A stretch of 64,000 nt of DNA from an uncultured Acidimicrobiales bacterium (GTDB lineage: Bacteria > Actinomycetota > Acidimicrobiia > Acidimicrobiales > SZUA-35), in contig CAKZXA010000054.1 of the NCBI GenBank assembly GCA_937922045.1, positions 1-64,000 of the forward strand, given 5' to 3'. The notes beneath the pieces are model-generated. The model had not been told where the DNA came from. It saw only the letters and a list, made by a program, of their open reading frames with translations, and made no database searches. The position numbers and the translations under genes were made by a program. The stretch's first letter is position 1. Every line of letters begins with the position of its first letter. Positions 36,233 to 45,048 of the stretch are shown one piece after another.

Positions 36233-38401
36233 ATGCCACTGCTGCGGGGATTTGCTGGCCTTCTAACGATTCGAGCGAGATCAATCGCCTGCGTCGTGCT
36301 CGTCTTTTCCGTATGCGTTTCGATCGCCGGTGAGGCAGACGCGGCGGTTGGAAACCCGGCGGCGGATGGTCGCTGGGAAGAGTTGGAAGACTGGCCGCTG
36401 GTGCCGATTCACATGTCACTCGACGCCGGTGGGCGGGTCGTTTCTTACGGTTCGGTTCCCGGCAACAGGAACGCTCAAGGAGCGCTTCACTACGACGTGT
36501 GGAGTGAGAGGTCCGGACACAGCACACCTCGTTCGTCGGTCACGACAGACTTCTTCTGTGGCATCCAGAATCAAGACCCCTATAGCGACCGGCTGATCTC
36601 CTTCGGCGGCGACCAGACCCTGAACGGCGGGCCGGGCGGCGCCGGGACCAAGGGCTTTTCGAGCAACGCAGGCAACAGAGACATCGTGGCCTATTCCGCT
36701 TCGAACCCGAGCAAGCTCGTTCAGCTTCCAGGCATGAGCCGGGCTCGATGGTACGGCTCTTCGGTGGTTCTGCCCAACGGGCAGATCTATGTGCAGGGCG
36801 GCTCGGCCGATGGGGGCACCTATCAGCCCATCTTCGGCGACATCTTCGACTGGGTCGACCAAGACTACGCAGCGCAGCGGGCTCGCCGGGTTAAGCGCAC
36901 CGTTTTCGGTTCGCTGCTCGAAGAGGAAACGAACCCAGCCAGTCCGCAGTTTCATCCCGAGGTGTGGGAGAACGGTGAAGGCGCTCGGCTGATGACCGAG
37001 CTCGACACCTCTGACATCTATTGGTACTACCCGCGTCTGTTCGTCTTGAGCGATGGGCGCGTCGGCGGGATCGACACCAGAGGCTTCGTCTTCACGATCA
37101 ACAAGGAGATGGACGCCGTAGCCCTCCACCTCAATCTGGGGTCTGACTTCAATTCAAATCAGGGTCCCTTGCTCGGAGGCAAGATGCCGGCCGGGCCAGC
37201 CAACGGGTTGTCAGCGGTTCACTACCGTCAGGATCAGATTCTCGTGTTCGGTCCGACCAACACGTCGGTTACGGTCGACTTCTCAGGGGCGACGCCTACC
37301 GTTTCTCCTGCGGGAAAGCTGAGCGGGCCGAGGCAATGGGGCAACGCAACGATCTTGCCCGACGGGCGGGTGCTGGCAACGGGCGGTGCGCGGATCGACT
37401 CCTCTTCCTATACCGGAGGGTCGGTTTGGGGTAACGGCCACATCGATCAGTACGGCACGGCGACAACAGCGGAGGTTTGGGATCCGGCGACGCGCTCGTG
37501 GACGACCTATGCCGGAGGTCTCGACAAGGCTCGCCTCTATCACTCAACGGCTCTACTCCTGCCGACCGGCAAGGTGTTGGTAGGCGGTGGGGGCACGCCC
37601 GGACCCATCATCAACTCGAATGTAGAGATCTACACGCCCGGCTATCTCTTGAGAGGCGATGGCAGCCTTCGTCCTCGCCCTACAGCCTCGATTCTTCAGA
37701 GGAGTGCCAAGCCGGGGGAGGAGGTGACTGTGAGTGTGAGTGACGATACGACGAGGCTGACGATGGTCAAGTACGGAATGGTGACGCACTCCAACAATAT
37801 GGAGCAACGGTTCATCCCACTGAACGCTCGTCGGGTGGGCAGGGATATGGTCGCAACGCTGCCGCAGGGCACCATGGTCACTCCCGGCAACTATCACGTG
37901 TTCGCATTGAACGCCCAAGGCACTCCCTCTACTTCTGTGCGGCTCAGAATTACTCCGTCTGCCAACCTCGACGCGATCAACGCGGGTTCCTGCAAGGTCC
38001 GAGCACCGGCCAACGCGTTCCGAAACGCCGTCGACACCAGCCCGGCCTCGGCCCAGGTGTGGCGTCTCTACCAGGCCTTCGTCCTCCGCCAGCCAGATGA
38101 GGCCGGGTTCAATTACTGGCTTCGGCAGAGGCAGGCGGGAACAAGGCATGTAGACATCGCCAATTCGTTCGCCAGCAGCCAAGAATTCCAGAACCGCTAC
38201 GGCGACTTCACCAACGCCAAGTTTGTTGACCTCATCTATCGGAACCTGCTTTGTCGAGCGCCTGACACCGCAGGACGCAACTACTGGGTCGATCAACTCG
38301 ACGCCGGTCGAATCACCAGAGGAGAGGCCACCCTTTGGATCTCCGAAGGGACCGAGTACATGGCGAAGACCGGAACTCGCTTTCCCTACGTGGGCTCCTA
38401 G
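36233..38401 (+). CDS. Secreted copper-radical oxidase (galactose/glyoxal oxidase type) with DUF4214 tail
   Basis: A 722-residue protein. A signal peptide (about 1-38, ending ADA) is followed by a kelch-type beta-propeller and a DUF1929-like domain. All metal and radical residues of the AA5 family can be placed: Cys109 (FFCG) and Tyr174 (RWYGS) for the thioether-linked radical, Tyr436-His437 (RLYHS) and His519 (VTHSNN) for copper. It therefore looks like an active extracellular alcohol or aldehyde oxidase that releases hydrogen peroxide. Residues ~597-722 form a DUF4214 domain with two repeats, found in surface and adhesion-type proteins. The substrate is not predictable. Confidence 0.85.
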   Translation: MPLLRGFAGLLTIRARSIACVVLVFSVCVSIAGEADAAVGNPAADGRWEELEDWPLVPIHMSLDAGGRVVSYGSVPGNRNAQGALHYDVWSERSGHSTPRSSVTTDFFCGIQNQDPYSDRLISFGGDQTLNGGPGGAGTKGFSSNAGNRDIVAYSASNPSKLVQLPGMSRARWYGSSVVLPNGQIYVQGGSADGGTYQPIFGDIFDWVDQDYAAQRARRVKRTVFGSLLEEETNPASPQFHPEVWENGEGARLMTELDTSDIYWYYPRLFVLSDGRVGGIDTRGFVFTINKEMDAVALHLNLGSDFNSNQGPLLGGKMPAGPANGLSAVHYRQDQILVFGPTNTSVTVDFSGATPTVSPAGKLSGPRQWGNATILPDGRVLATGGARIDSSSYTGGSVWGNGHIDQYGTATTAEVWDPATRSWTTYAGGLDKARLYHSTALLLPTGKVLVGGGGTPGPIINSNVEIYTPGYLLRGDGSLRPRPTASILQRSAKPGEEVTVSVSDDTTRLTMVKYGMVTHSNNMEQRFIPLNARRVGRDMVATLPQGTMVTPGNYHVFALNAQGTPSTSVRLRITPSANLDAINAGSCKVRAPANAFRNAVDTSPASAQVWRLYQAFVLRQPDEAGFNYWLRQRQAGTRHVDIANSFASSQEFQNRYGDFTNAKFVDLIYRNLLCRAPDTAGRNYWVDQLDAGRITRGEATLWISEGTEYMAKTGTRFPYVGS

Positions 38402-38465
38402 CGAGGATTGCTGAAATCGACGTTGTAACCCTCTCCGAGGCGCTATCATGTTGCGGTACCCGCGA

Positions 38466-38538
38466 GGGGCTATAGCTCAGTTGGTAGAGCGCTTCCATGG
38501 CATGGAAGAGGTCAGGAGTTCAATTCTCCTTAGCTCCA
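38466..38538 (+). tRNA. tRNA-Ala (anticodon GGC)
   Basis: GGGGCTA pairs with TAGCTCC in the acceptor stem. The D arm is GCTC/GAGC, the anticodon stem CTTCC/GGAAG frames loop ATGGCAT (anticodon GGC), and the T arm is AGGAG/CTCCT with TTCAATT. No CCA is encoded. Its last 42 bases belong to the left attachment repeat of the integrated element, so the functional 3' half is element-derived. A terminator follows. Confidence 0.95.
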
Positions 38539-38539
38539 C
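38497..38539 (+). repeat. attL, 43-bp direct repeat
   Basis: It starts at the anticodon loop of tRNA-Ala and extends one base past the acceptor end. It is identical over 43 bases to 49144-49186. Homology weakens beyond it and resumes in the downstream terminator. Confidence 0.92.
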
Positions 38540-38547
38540 AGACACAC

Positions 38548-38572
38548 AAACCCCGCTCCTAGAGCGGGGTTT
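38548..38572 (+). terminator. Terminator after tRNA-Ala
   Basis: An 11-bp stem AAACCCCGCTC / GAGCGGGGTTT with a 3-base loop, followed by CGTTGTTTG. A near copy lies beyond attR at 49195-49217. Confidence 0.8.
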
Positions 38573-38689
38573 CGTTGTTTGTAAGATGACTAGTCGAACC
38601 GGTGTCGACTGTTGTGATCTCACATCTATTGCAGATGTTGACATCCACCGGGCTCCTTCGAGTTGTCAGCCAGGAAGCAGAGGACGAAG

Positions 38690-39820
38690 GTGGCGGTGAA
38701 CCTAAGACCAGAACGCACTCATTCCGAATTGGCACTCCTGGTGAATCCTTACGTTGGCTTCTCGAGCCACGCTCTGTCGGTCGACCCGTCAGCTGATATC
38801 CAGGCCCTCTATTGGCGAAGCATCCAATCGCTTGTTGCGCTTGAGTCTTCCCGCCCAAGTCAACTGCAGAGTGGTGGGAGTTCCAAAGCCATTGCCGATT
38901 TCGGTGGCTATATTCGCCAAGGCTACGACTTCTGGTTGGCGAGTAGGAACACGCCGACTCCGACGAACGCCGTGCTGCTTTACTACTCAGTTTTGCAGCT
39001 AGCAAAGGCTGAACTGCTGATCCACTGTCCAGACGTCGTGCTAGGGCGCCAAATGCGGCATGGAATCAGCACCATCGATCTGGACGCAGAAACGATTGAA
39101 GGAGTTAGTGAGAAGCCTGCCCGGTCGGGAGTCTTCGTCGAATTGGTGAAGTCCCGGACCGGCAAGAAGGTGTCAATGGATGACCGCTGGACTCTTCATC
39201 AGCTGATGTCAGCTTTCCCCGACTCTCGGTGGGAGCTTGCCAAAGCCGGCCACACTAGTGCCTGTTGCATGTTCGTAGCGTATTTGGCAGCCAACGACTC
39301 GGAGATTTGGCTCAGCCTGGATTTTCAGGATGACCAATCGATACTTTTGTCGCCCCGCATACAAGAGCTGCTCAAGCAACACGGCCTACATCTTCGTGCG
39401 GCGAACCGATCAAATCGGGCGAAGTCAGCTACTGGCTACAGCCATCGGCTTGAGACAGATGCCTTGCCACGTGAAGGGAGCGGAGCATTGTCAGCCGTCG
39501 ATTACGACCAAATGAATCAGCAACTGCTTCCAATCCTTCAACCATTCCTTGGGGTCGCCCCATTCGGGCAACCGGAACTGGGATTCTTACCCACCAGCGG
39601 CACTCCAATCGCACCGCCCCTTGCTAGATACCTGTGCCTTCATCTGCTGTCATCCTTGGTCCGCTATAGCCCTGGATTATTGCAAGAGCCTCAGAACCGC
39701 TGGCTTGCCGAGGCCTTCCTCAACGACAGCATTACACCAATGCTCCAATCGGCCTATATGTACTTGTCTGGAGAACGACTTCTATATCGGACTGACAGGA
39801 GAAGCCACACGGTGATCTAG
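38690..39820 (+). CDS. YaaC-like protein, element cargo
   Basis: A cytosolic protein of about 376 residues. It shows the YaaC-family pattern: a hydrophobic helix VLLYYSVLQLAKAELL, then RHGIS, a following KPARSGVFVELV, and a C-terminal YLCLHLLSSLVRYSP…AYMYLSGERLLYR. YaaC was first named in Bacillus and has no firm function; relatives occur in variable islands. GTG 38690 is chosen (AGAGGA upstream), though TTG 38663 also fits. It is the only gene between attL and the integrase, convergent with int (8-base gap), so it has its own promoter near attL. Confidence 0.65.
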   Translation: MAVNLRPERTHSELALLVNPYVGFSSHALSVDPSADIQALYWRSIQSLVALESSRPSQLQSGGSSKAIADFGGYIRQGYDFWLASRNTPTPTNAVLLYYSVLQLAKAELLIHCPDVVLGRQMRHGISTIDLDAETIEGVSEKPARSGVFVELVKSRTGKKVSMDDRWTLHQLMSAFPDSRWELAKAGHTSACCMFVAYLAANDSEIWLSLDFQDDQSILLSPRIQELLKQHGLHLRAANRSNRAKSATGYSHRLETDALPREGSGALSAVDYDQMNQQLLPILQPFLGVAPFGQPELGFLPTSGTPIAPPLARYLCLHLLSSLVRYSPGLLQEPQNRWLAEAFLNDSITPMLQSAYMYLSGERLLYRTDRRSHTVI

Positions 39821-39828
39821 AGGTCAAT

Positions 39829-40911
39829 TCACTCGGGCCAATATCTAGCCCCTACGGCTTGAGCAGCCAACCGCAGCCCCTCGTCTTGTGCATGGGCGTA
39901 GAGCCTCAGCACTAGGCGGGGATCGCTATGGCCAAGAAGGTGTTGAACCGTCCGAGCGTCGACACCCTGAGCGATCCATGCCGTCGCTGCTGAGTGGCGC
40001 AAGCCATGAAACGTCAACCCTTGTAAGCCAGCGGCTTCAAGGGCTGGCAGCCAGACTCTCGTCCGGAAGTTGGAACGTCGAACGTACCCACCATCGTCGT
40101 CTTGGAAGACTGGGCTCTCTGGGCCACCGGGTGTGCAGACCTCGAGATGACGATCAAGCTCAACGGCCAGTGCCTTCGGGAGCGAGAGCGTCCGGAAGCT
40201 CGCCGCTGTCTTGGGTGGTCCTATTCTGAGATGGCCCTTGACTTCGCTAACCGTGTGGCTGATCTGAATGGTCGCAGCGTCTGTGTCGACGCCACTTCGG
40301 GTGAGTGCGACCGCTTCGCCAAATCGCAGGCCCATCACACCTCCTAAATAGATCAGACACCGCCATCGAGGCCCGATTGCATCCGCTAGTTCGTGAAGCT
40401 CGATCGGAGTCACCAACCTTCGGGCAGCGACCTGCGCCGATGGCAACTTAATGCCCCGGCAAGGCGAGCGCCCGATTAGGTCGGCCTCGACGGCATCGGC
40501 GAGAAGTCCTCGAAGCGTGCCGTAGTAACTTCGAATTGTCGAAGAGCGAAGCTCTTTTGATAGCTCGTTTATCGCTTGCTGGATCATGCGAGAAGAGATA
40601 GACGAGAGGCGAACGGGTCCGAGGCGGGGAATCCAGTGTTCGTCTAGAGCGGCCCGGTGGCGTGCAGCCGTAGATGGTCGCCAAGAGTGCGTCATAGTTG
40701 AATACCATTCATCAGCCCACTGCTGGAACGTGATCTTCCCAGCCTGCGGATCAATCCAGGTTCCTTGATCGCGATCTGTCAGTTCCTTCGCCTGGAATCG
40801 CTCTGCCTCACGCTTGGTGCGAAAGGTTGTGGAATATGGCGTTCCATCAGGTTTGCGGAGTCGAACGTCATAGCGGACGCCCTTTTTGGTCTCTCGGCGA
40901 TGAATGCTCAC
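39829..40911 (-). CDS. int: Tyrosine recombinase (integrase) of the tRNA-Ala element
   Basis: A 360-residue integrase. The N-terminal arm-binding region (1-60) precedes a SAM-like core-binding domain (60-150) and the catalytic domain with Arg196 (GLRFGEA), Lys234 (PKTAASFR), His302/Arg305 (HGLRH), His328 (LGHSD) and nucleophile Tyr338 (RLYAHA). All catalytic residues are present. It lies 1.3 kb from attL and overlaps the excisionase gene by 4 bases. Confidence 0.95.
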   Translation of the reverse strand: MSIHRRETKKGVRYDVRLRKPDGTPYSTTFRTKREAERFQAKELTDRDQGTWIDPQAGKITFQQWADEWYSTMTHSWRPSTAARHRAALDEHWIPRLGPVRLSSISSRMIQQAINELSKELRSSTIRSYYGTLRGLLADAVEADLIGRSPCRGIKLPSAQVAARRLVTPIELHELADAIGPRWRCLIYLGGVMGLRFGEAVALTRSGVDTDAATIQISHTVSEVKGHLRIGPPKTAASFRTLSLPKALAVELDRHLEVCTPGGPESPVFQDDDGGYVRRSNFRTRVWLPALEAAGLQGLTFHGLRHSAATAWIAQGVDARTVQHLLGHSDPRLVLRLYAHAQDEGLRLAAQAVGARYWPE

Positions 40912-41120
40912 GACGACCTCTGCAGCTCGTCTACGAAGGCTTCGAGGGCTGCTCTTGGGATCAGCCGGCGGCCGCCGATCTTGACTGAGCGGAGTTCGCC
41001 TCTCTTGAGTAGGGCGTAGACGTTGGTTCGGCCGATGCCGAGGATGGTGGCGGCTTCGGTGATGGCGAACAGCATGGCTGGTTCGTTGGTTCGGTGCTGG
41101 GATGTTGTTGTGTAGTTCAT
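40908..41120 (-). CDS. xis: Excisionase-type MerR-like DNA-binding protein
   Basis: About 70 residues containing FAITEAATILGIGRTNVYAL and a basic wing (KIGGRRLIPRAALEAFV), the standard winged-helix excisionase motif. ATG 41120 is chosen; the frame is open 17 codons further. Overlap with int (ATGA) implies coupled expression, so int is probably made only with xis from the long leftward operon unless it has its own promoter. Confidence 0.85.
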   Translation of the reverse strand: MNYTTTSQHRTNEPAMLFAITEAATILGIGRTNVYALLKRGELRSVKIGGRRLIPRAALEAFVDELQRSS

Positions 41121-41193
41121 AGTGGCCACCGAGGGTTCGAACCTCGCCCGCCCAATCGAGGACGGTGACACCAGCTGTCGTGGCCTGCTTGCT

Positions 41194-41613
41194 CTAGGCG
41201 GCTTCAGCGTCGGCTTTGCGCTTGGTAGCGCTCGTCGAGGTCGATGCCGGTGGGGTGGCGCTAGCTCCGCTGCTGAGCACGGCCATGGACTCGGCGGTCC
41301 AGGTCTGTCCGTCTCGGCCGTCCATGTTCCACGACTTCGAGGTGACGCTGGTGAAGTCCACCGGGTGCTCGAAGTCGAGGTCGTCGGCTGGCGGCGTTGG
41401 CAGCGGGACTCGGACGGTGATGAGTCCGGATTCCCGGTTGCGACGAAAGATCACCTGGCACCGCACCGTGTAGATCAGGTGGCCGGTGTTCTCGTCTCGT
41501 GCCTGGTCCTTCTCCCGCTTCTCAGTGTCGCGGTTGAAGGCTCTGTACTCGGAGGCTCCGTGGTAGCGGAACTCCAGAGCGCTGGTGTCAATTGGCATGG
41601 TTTGTAGGGACAT
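41194..41613 (-). CDS. Hypothetical element protein between rep and xis
   Basis: A 139-residue protein. The ATG at 41613 has a strong AGGAGG 7 bases upstream, and the gene overlaps the rep end by 26 bases. The middle is beta-rich (LIYTVRCQVIFRRNRESGLI, then ITVRVPLPTPP) and the C-terminus is a low-complexity Ser/Thr/Ala tail with lysines. The position and a beta-barrel-like pattern would fit a small DNA-binding or replication accessory protein, but no family is recognised. Confidence 0.6.
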   Translation of the reverse strand: MSLQTMPIDTSALEFRYHGASEYRAFNRDTEKREKDQARDENTGHLIYTVRCQVIFRRNRESGLITVRVPLPTPPADDLDFEHPVDFTSVTSKSWNMDGRDGQTWTAESMAVLSSGASATPPASTSTSATKRKADAEAA

Positions 41614-42922
41614 GATCAATCCTCCTGGATTGGTTGTTGGGGTTTGGATCGTTGAGCCGCAGCATGGCTAGCGGCCCGTCCTCGGTGAGTTCGGCGGTGA
41701 TGCCGTGCTCGGCCAAGTAGTAGAGGGCGTCGAAGCAGTCGCCGCCCGATTCGAAGATGCGAATGAATCCGGCTCTGGCCCCGTCGGGGCGGTTGATGAT
41801 CTGTCGCCACAGATCCCGATCGAGCACGAGTAGCGATTCGTCGCCGACCTGCTCCTCCTGGGCGAGCTCGTGGTCGGACTTGTCGGCCTCGACGCTCACG
41901 TAGGCCTTGATCTGAGCGCCCGACCATTGGATCGACCGCTTGCGTTTGCTGCCCACGATCCACTCACGGAGCAGCATCACATCGGCTTTGTCGCCGTAGT
42001 GGGCGGCATCGTGGGCGATGGCGAACGGGTGGCGCTGGCCTTCGCCTCTTCCGACTTTGGTGTCGGCCATGGCCAGCTCGTAGCCGACCTTGGTGCAGTA
42101 GACACCGACCTTCGCCGAGTCATCCGCCTTCACTGGGTCGAATCGGGTGCCGAACTCTTGCGATACGTTGCGGCCTTGTTTGGTGCGGAACCAGTGAATC
42201 CATCGCTCTCGCAAGTCTCGGCGGAACGCTCGGTAGTCGTCTTCACGGTCGAAGTCGTTCATAGGGGCACCAACGAAGAACAAGACGTGCAGGTGTGGAT
42301 GCCACCCGTTGCCGCCATGCGTGACCTCGACGCTCTTGATCGAGCCGACCAGATCGAAGGCCTGTTTGAAATCGATCCACTGTCGACCAGCGGTCATGTG
42401 CGCCCATCCGCTGCTGAGGATCTGCCACAGACCTTCGAGCGGCTCGGAGCGATCGTGGCTCATCGTGAAGGTGCCGAACAGGACGCCGCCGCCAGATGCG
42501 AGATGAGCCGCTACCGCTTGGGCGATGTGACGGGCACGCTTGGCTCTGATCTTGTAGCTACAGCTCAAGCACGACCAGGGGCTGCCGCAGGTAACCAAAC
42601 CTGAGGCGTACACGTAGCCGTCGGACGACCGCTTCAGGACGACTCCCGACGCACTTCGCACCGCACGCCCGCACTGGACGATCCTGGCCGCTTCCTCCAG
42701 GTCGGCACACGTCTGGGCGATAAGCAGACGGGCCATATCAGCAGACCCTCGACGCCGTTCACGAGCGTCCGAATCCGTGCCGGGAAGACTTAACTGCGAT
42801 ATTACCAAGGGCGGCCCTTCGGGCCGCTGAAGGCCTCCTGCCTTCCGCCTTCGCCTTCCGCTGACGCTCCCGGCTCCGGCTACGGCTCCGGCCTTCGTGG
42901 GGTCAGGGATGTTGGGGTTCAT
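41588..42922 (-). CDS. Rolling-circle replication initiator (RepSA-like, HUH type)
   Basis: A 444-residue protein. The HUH motif is HPHLH (208-212) after EVTHGGNGW. The candidate nickase tyrosine is Tyr275, in VGVYCTKVGYELAM with Lys278. A CxxxxxCxxC cluster (112, 118, 121) resembles the zinc-binding region of Streptomyces plasmid initiators. An Arg-rich N-terminus precedes it. It probably nicks the element origin so the excised circle can replicate. It overlaps its upstream gene by 4 bases. Confidence 0.85.
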   Translation of the reverse strand: MNPNIPDPTKAGAVAGAGSVSGRRRRKAGGLQRPEGPPLVISQLSLPGTDSDARERRRGSADMARLLIAQTCADLEEAARIVQCGRAVRSASGVVLKRSSDGYVYASGLVTCGSPWSCLSCSYKIRAKRARHIAQAVAAHLASGGGVLFGTFTMSHDRSEPLEGLWQILSSGWAHMTAGRQWIDFKQAFDLVGSIKSVEVTHGGNGWHPHLHVLFFVGAPMNDFDREDDYRAFRRDLRERWIHWFRTKQGRNVSQEFGTRFDPVKADDSAKVGVYCTKVGYELAMADTKVGRGEGQRHPFAIAHDAAHYGDKADVMLLREWIVGSKRKRSIQWSGAQIKAYVSVEADKSDHELAQEEQVGDESLLVLDRDLWRQIINRPDGARAGFIRIFESGGDCFDALYYLAEHGITAELTEDGPLAMLRLNDPNPNNQSRRIDHVPTNHAN

Positions 42923-43431
42923 AGCTGGTCACTCCCGTTGGCGGTTGACGGGGTTGACTGCGTTTCGGGTTTGTTGTGGCGGTCATGGGTCGGCCAGGGG
43001 GCCGACCCGGAGTCAAGTGTCAGATCCTCATTTGGTTTGGGTGCGAGGCCGTAAAGGGTCGTTGTGGGACTCGCTCCGCTCGTGTCCTCACTCACCTTCG
43101 GTGCCCCTTGACTGCCTCTCGAACGTGGCCGAGCGTGTCGACGTCGATCCTCTGCCAACTGGATTGTCTGGGCGACCACAAGCAGCGCTCCACACAACAT
43201 CGAAGCTGCGACGACTAGGCCGGTGAGGGTTGATCCGATGTCGACGACGGCCAGGGCCAGGACCACGGCGGTGATGCCAAGCCCAGCGAGCAGCAGCGAT
43301 TCGATCGGGACATGAACCGTTCGGCCGGGTGTCGGTGGGAAGACGAGGCCGGGTCGTCGAGGTTCGTTGTTGTGGGTTAGCCGGCGGCTTGTGGTTTCGA
43401 TGATCTCGCCGTCGTGATTGTGGTCGGTCAT
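42919..43431 (-). CDS. SpdB-like two-TM membrane protein
   Basis: A 170-residue protein. A hydrophilic N-terminus (about 45 residues) is followed by two membrane helices (LLLAGLGITAVVLALAVVDI and LTGLVVAASMLCGALLVVAQ) and a charged, Ser/Pro/Thr-rich C-terminus. Small two- or four-TM proteins in this position in Streptomyces elements (Spd proteins) help spread transferred DNA between hyphal compartments. The assignment rests on topology and position, not on a motif. It shares one base with the ATPase gene. Confidence 0.55.
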   Translation of the reverse strand: MTDHNHDGEIIETTSRRLTHNNEPRRPGLVFPPTPGRTVHVPIESLLLAGLGITAVVLALAVVDIGSTLTGLVVAASMLCGALLVVAQTIQLAEDRRRHARPRSRGSQGAPKVSEDTSGASPTTTLYGLAPKPNEDLTLDSGSAPWPTHDRHNKPETQSTPSTANGSDQL

Positions 43432-44273
43432 TAGAAGGGTTCCTCGTTGAACAGGGTCTGTGGGCTTGGGGTGAGGTGTGAGGTTGCGGCGACGCGGGCG
43501 GCGACCTGGCCGTCACTGACCCAATGCGCACGGCCCCTTACGGGTTTGCCGGTGTCGGGTAGTCCGACGATCCAGAGGCCGCCACGTTCGGTTGGGCTAA
43601 TGGATTTGGGTGAGATTGAGTTGCCGTAGCCCTGGCCGAGACACACGGCGACTTGTTCACCGGAGGCGACTCGGAGCATGACCTTGATCGTCAACTGGGT
43701 TCGGATCTGCTGATCCACGACCTCCGCTGACGGATACTGGGTAGCTCCGACGATGGTGACGCCGCAGAACCTTGCGAGGCGGGCGATGGAGCCGAGGAGG
43801 GCGGTGCGGATCTGCTGGTTGTTCTTAGCTTCCCGCATTGCTTGAGGCCCGCCCTCACCCGTCGAGATCACTTCAGCGAGTTTGTCGGCGTCGACGGCTT
43901 GGAGTTCTGCGAGTTCGTCGATGATGAACAGCACCCACGGCCCGAACTTTGCGTCCCAGCGTCGGAGTCCGTTGGCTTGGAGGAACTCGGCCCGCTCACG
44001 AATCAAATCACGTAACGCAACAAGGAGATGATCAGCCTCAGCCGCCGTTGTGGCGAGCGTGGTTAGGCGGTCGGCCCATGGTGATAGTTCGACGAGTTTG
44101 AGGTCGATGCCGCAGATAGCGGTGTTGGGGTCGGCGGCAACCGAGCCGATGAGGACGTTGCATAAACCGGATTTGCCGGAGCCGGTTTCGCCGCCGATCT
44201 GGATGTGGGGGCAGTTCGGCCACGGCAACACCAACGGCCGGTTATCGAACCTGCGGCCTATCTCGATGCTCAT
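43431..44273 (-). CDS. TraB/FtsK-like DNA translocase, ATPase half
   Basis: A 280-residue FtsK/SpoIIIE-type motor. Walker A is GETGSGKS (28-35) and Walker B VLFIIDELAEL (about 114-124). The RecA-like downstream motif GVTIVGATQYPSAEVVDQQIR matches the conserved FtsK 'TQRPS…IRxN' region. No membrane helix is present and the C-terminus lacks a clear gamma domain. It starts on the last base of the preceding gene (TGATG), which encodes the membrane part. Streptomyces TraB has both parts in one chain. Confidence 0.88.
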   Translation of the reverse strand: MSIEIGRRFDNRPLVLPWPNCPHIQIGGETGSGKSGLCNVLIGSVAADPNTAICGIDLKLVELSPWADRLTTLATTAAEADHLLVALRDLIRERAEFLQANGLRRWDAKFGPWVLFIIDELAELQAVDADKLAEVISTGEGGPQAMREAKNNQQIRTALLGSIARLARFCGVTIVGATQYPSAEVVDQQIRTQLTIKVMLRVASGEQVAVCLGQGYGNSISPKSISPTERGGLWIVGLPDTGKPVRGRAHWVSDGQVAARVAATSHLTPSPQTLFNEEPF

Positions 44274-45046
44274 CAGGACACGTCCCCATCAACAACCCGC
44301 AGATTCGGGCGTGACGGCTGTTTACGTTCGAAAGCGACAATCGCAGCGTCGAGATCATTGATTGGTTCGTCGGTTGCTTCTTCAGGCCATGGCGGGGCAG
44401 AGGCCTTGGCGAAGGAGTTGTTGAACGACACGATCAGGCGGCCGTGGGAGTCGTTCTCCCGCTCATACTCAACCGACACGTCAGCGACTCGGGGAAGGTT
44501 CGCCGCCAGGATCACGGCCAACTCATCCAACGCCGCTAACGAACGGCCAGGGGGTGGGCCAACCCACCACGAAACAACTGGCCAGTCGATACGAGGGAGC
44601 CACGACATTTTCGGATGATCAGCGACCGGGCGTAGCACCGCTGAGGCGATTGGTTCTTTCGAGGTGCCGACCTCGGCCTGGACCCGAGAAGTCTTTGCCG
44701 CTACAGCCGCCCACACAGATGGCCATTGACGCCGCAACCGCCACGCCTCACACCAACCAACCCAACGGCTACCGGAATCAACACCAACACGATGAAAGAT
44801 CCCCATCGAGATGTTGATGCAAACCACAAACCCGGCAGCGTTCAGAAACGGGACACCAGCCCTCACCCAAACGAGGAATCCGACGAGGACGGCGAGCGCC
44901 TGGACCGGGTTACCAACCACCCAATGAGCCAACGAACGGAACCGGACAGCCCACGGCGCTACACGAGGGAAACGCTCAGCAAAGAACCGGACCCCAGGCC
45001 GCAACTCCATCAAAAACTGCCACCACAAGCGATAAACGGGATTCAT
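44273..45046 (-). CDS. Membrane subunit of the split TraB/FtsK-like translocase
   Basis: A 257-residue protein with two membrane helices (AHWVVGNPVQALAVLVGFLV and AGVPFLNAAGFVVCINISMG) in the first third. The soluble C-terminal region contains a beta-rich domain (VSVEYERENDSHGRLIVSFN) like the region preceding the motor domain in TraSA/TraB proteins. The ATG at 45046 is favoured over the longer 45079 start. Its tight 1-base overlap with the ATPase gene suggests the two subunits assemble together. Confidence 0.7.
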   Translation of the reverse strand: MNPVYRLWWQFLMELRPGVRFFAERFPRVAPWAVRFRSLAHWVVGNPVQALAVLVGFLVWVRAGVPFLNAAGFVVCINISMGIFHRVGVDSGSRWVGWCEAWRLRRQWPSVWAAVAAKTSRVQAEVGTSKEPIASAVLRPVADHPKMSWLPRIDWPVVSWWVGPPPGRSLAALDELAVILAANLPRVADVSVEYERENDSHGRLIVSFNNSFAKASAPPWPEEATDEPINDLDAAIVAFERKQPSRPNLRVVDGDVS

Positions 45047-45048
45047 GG

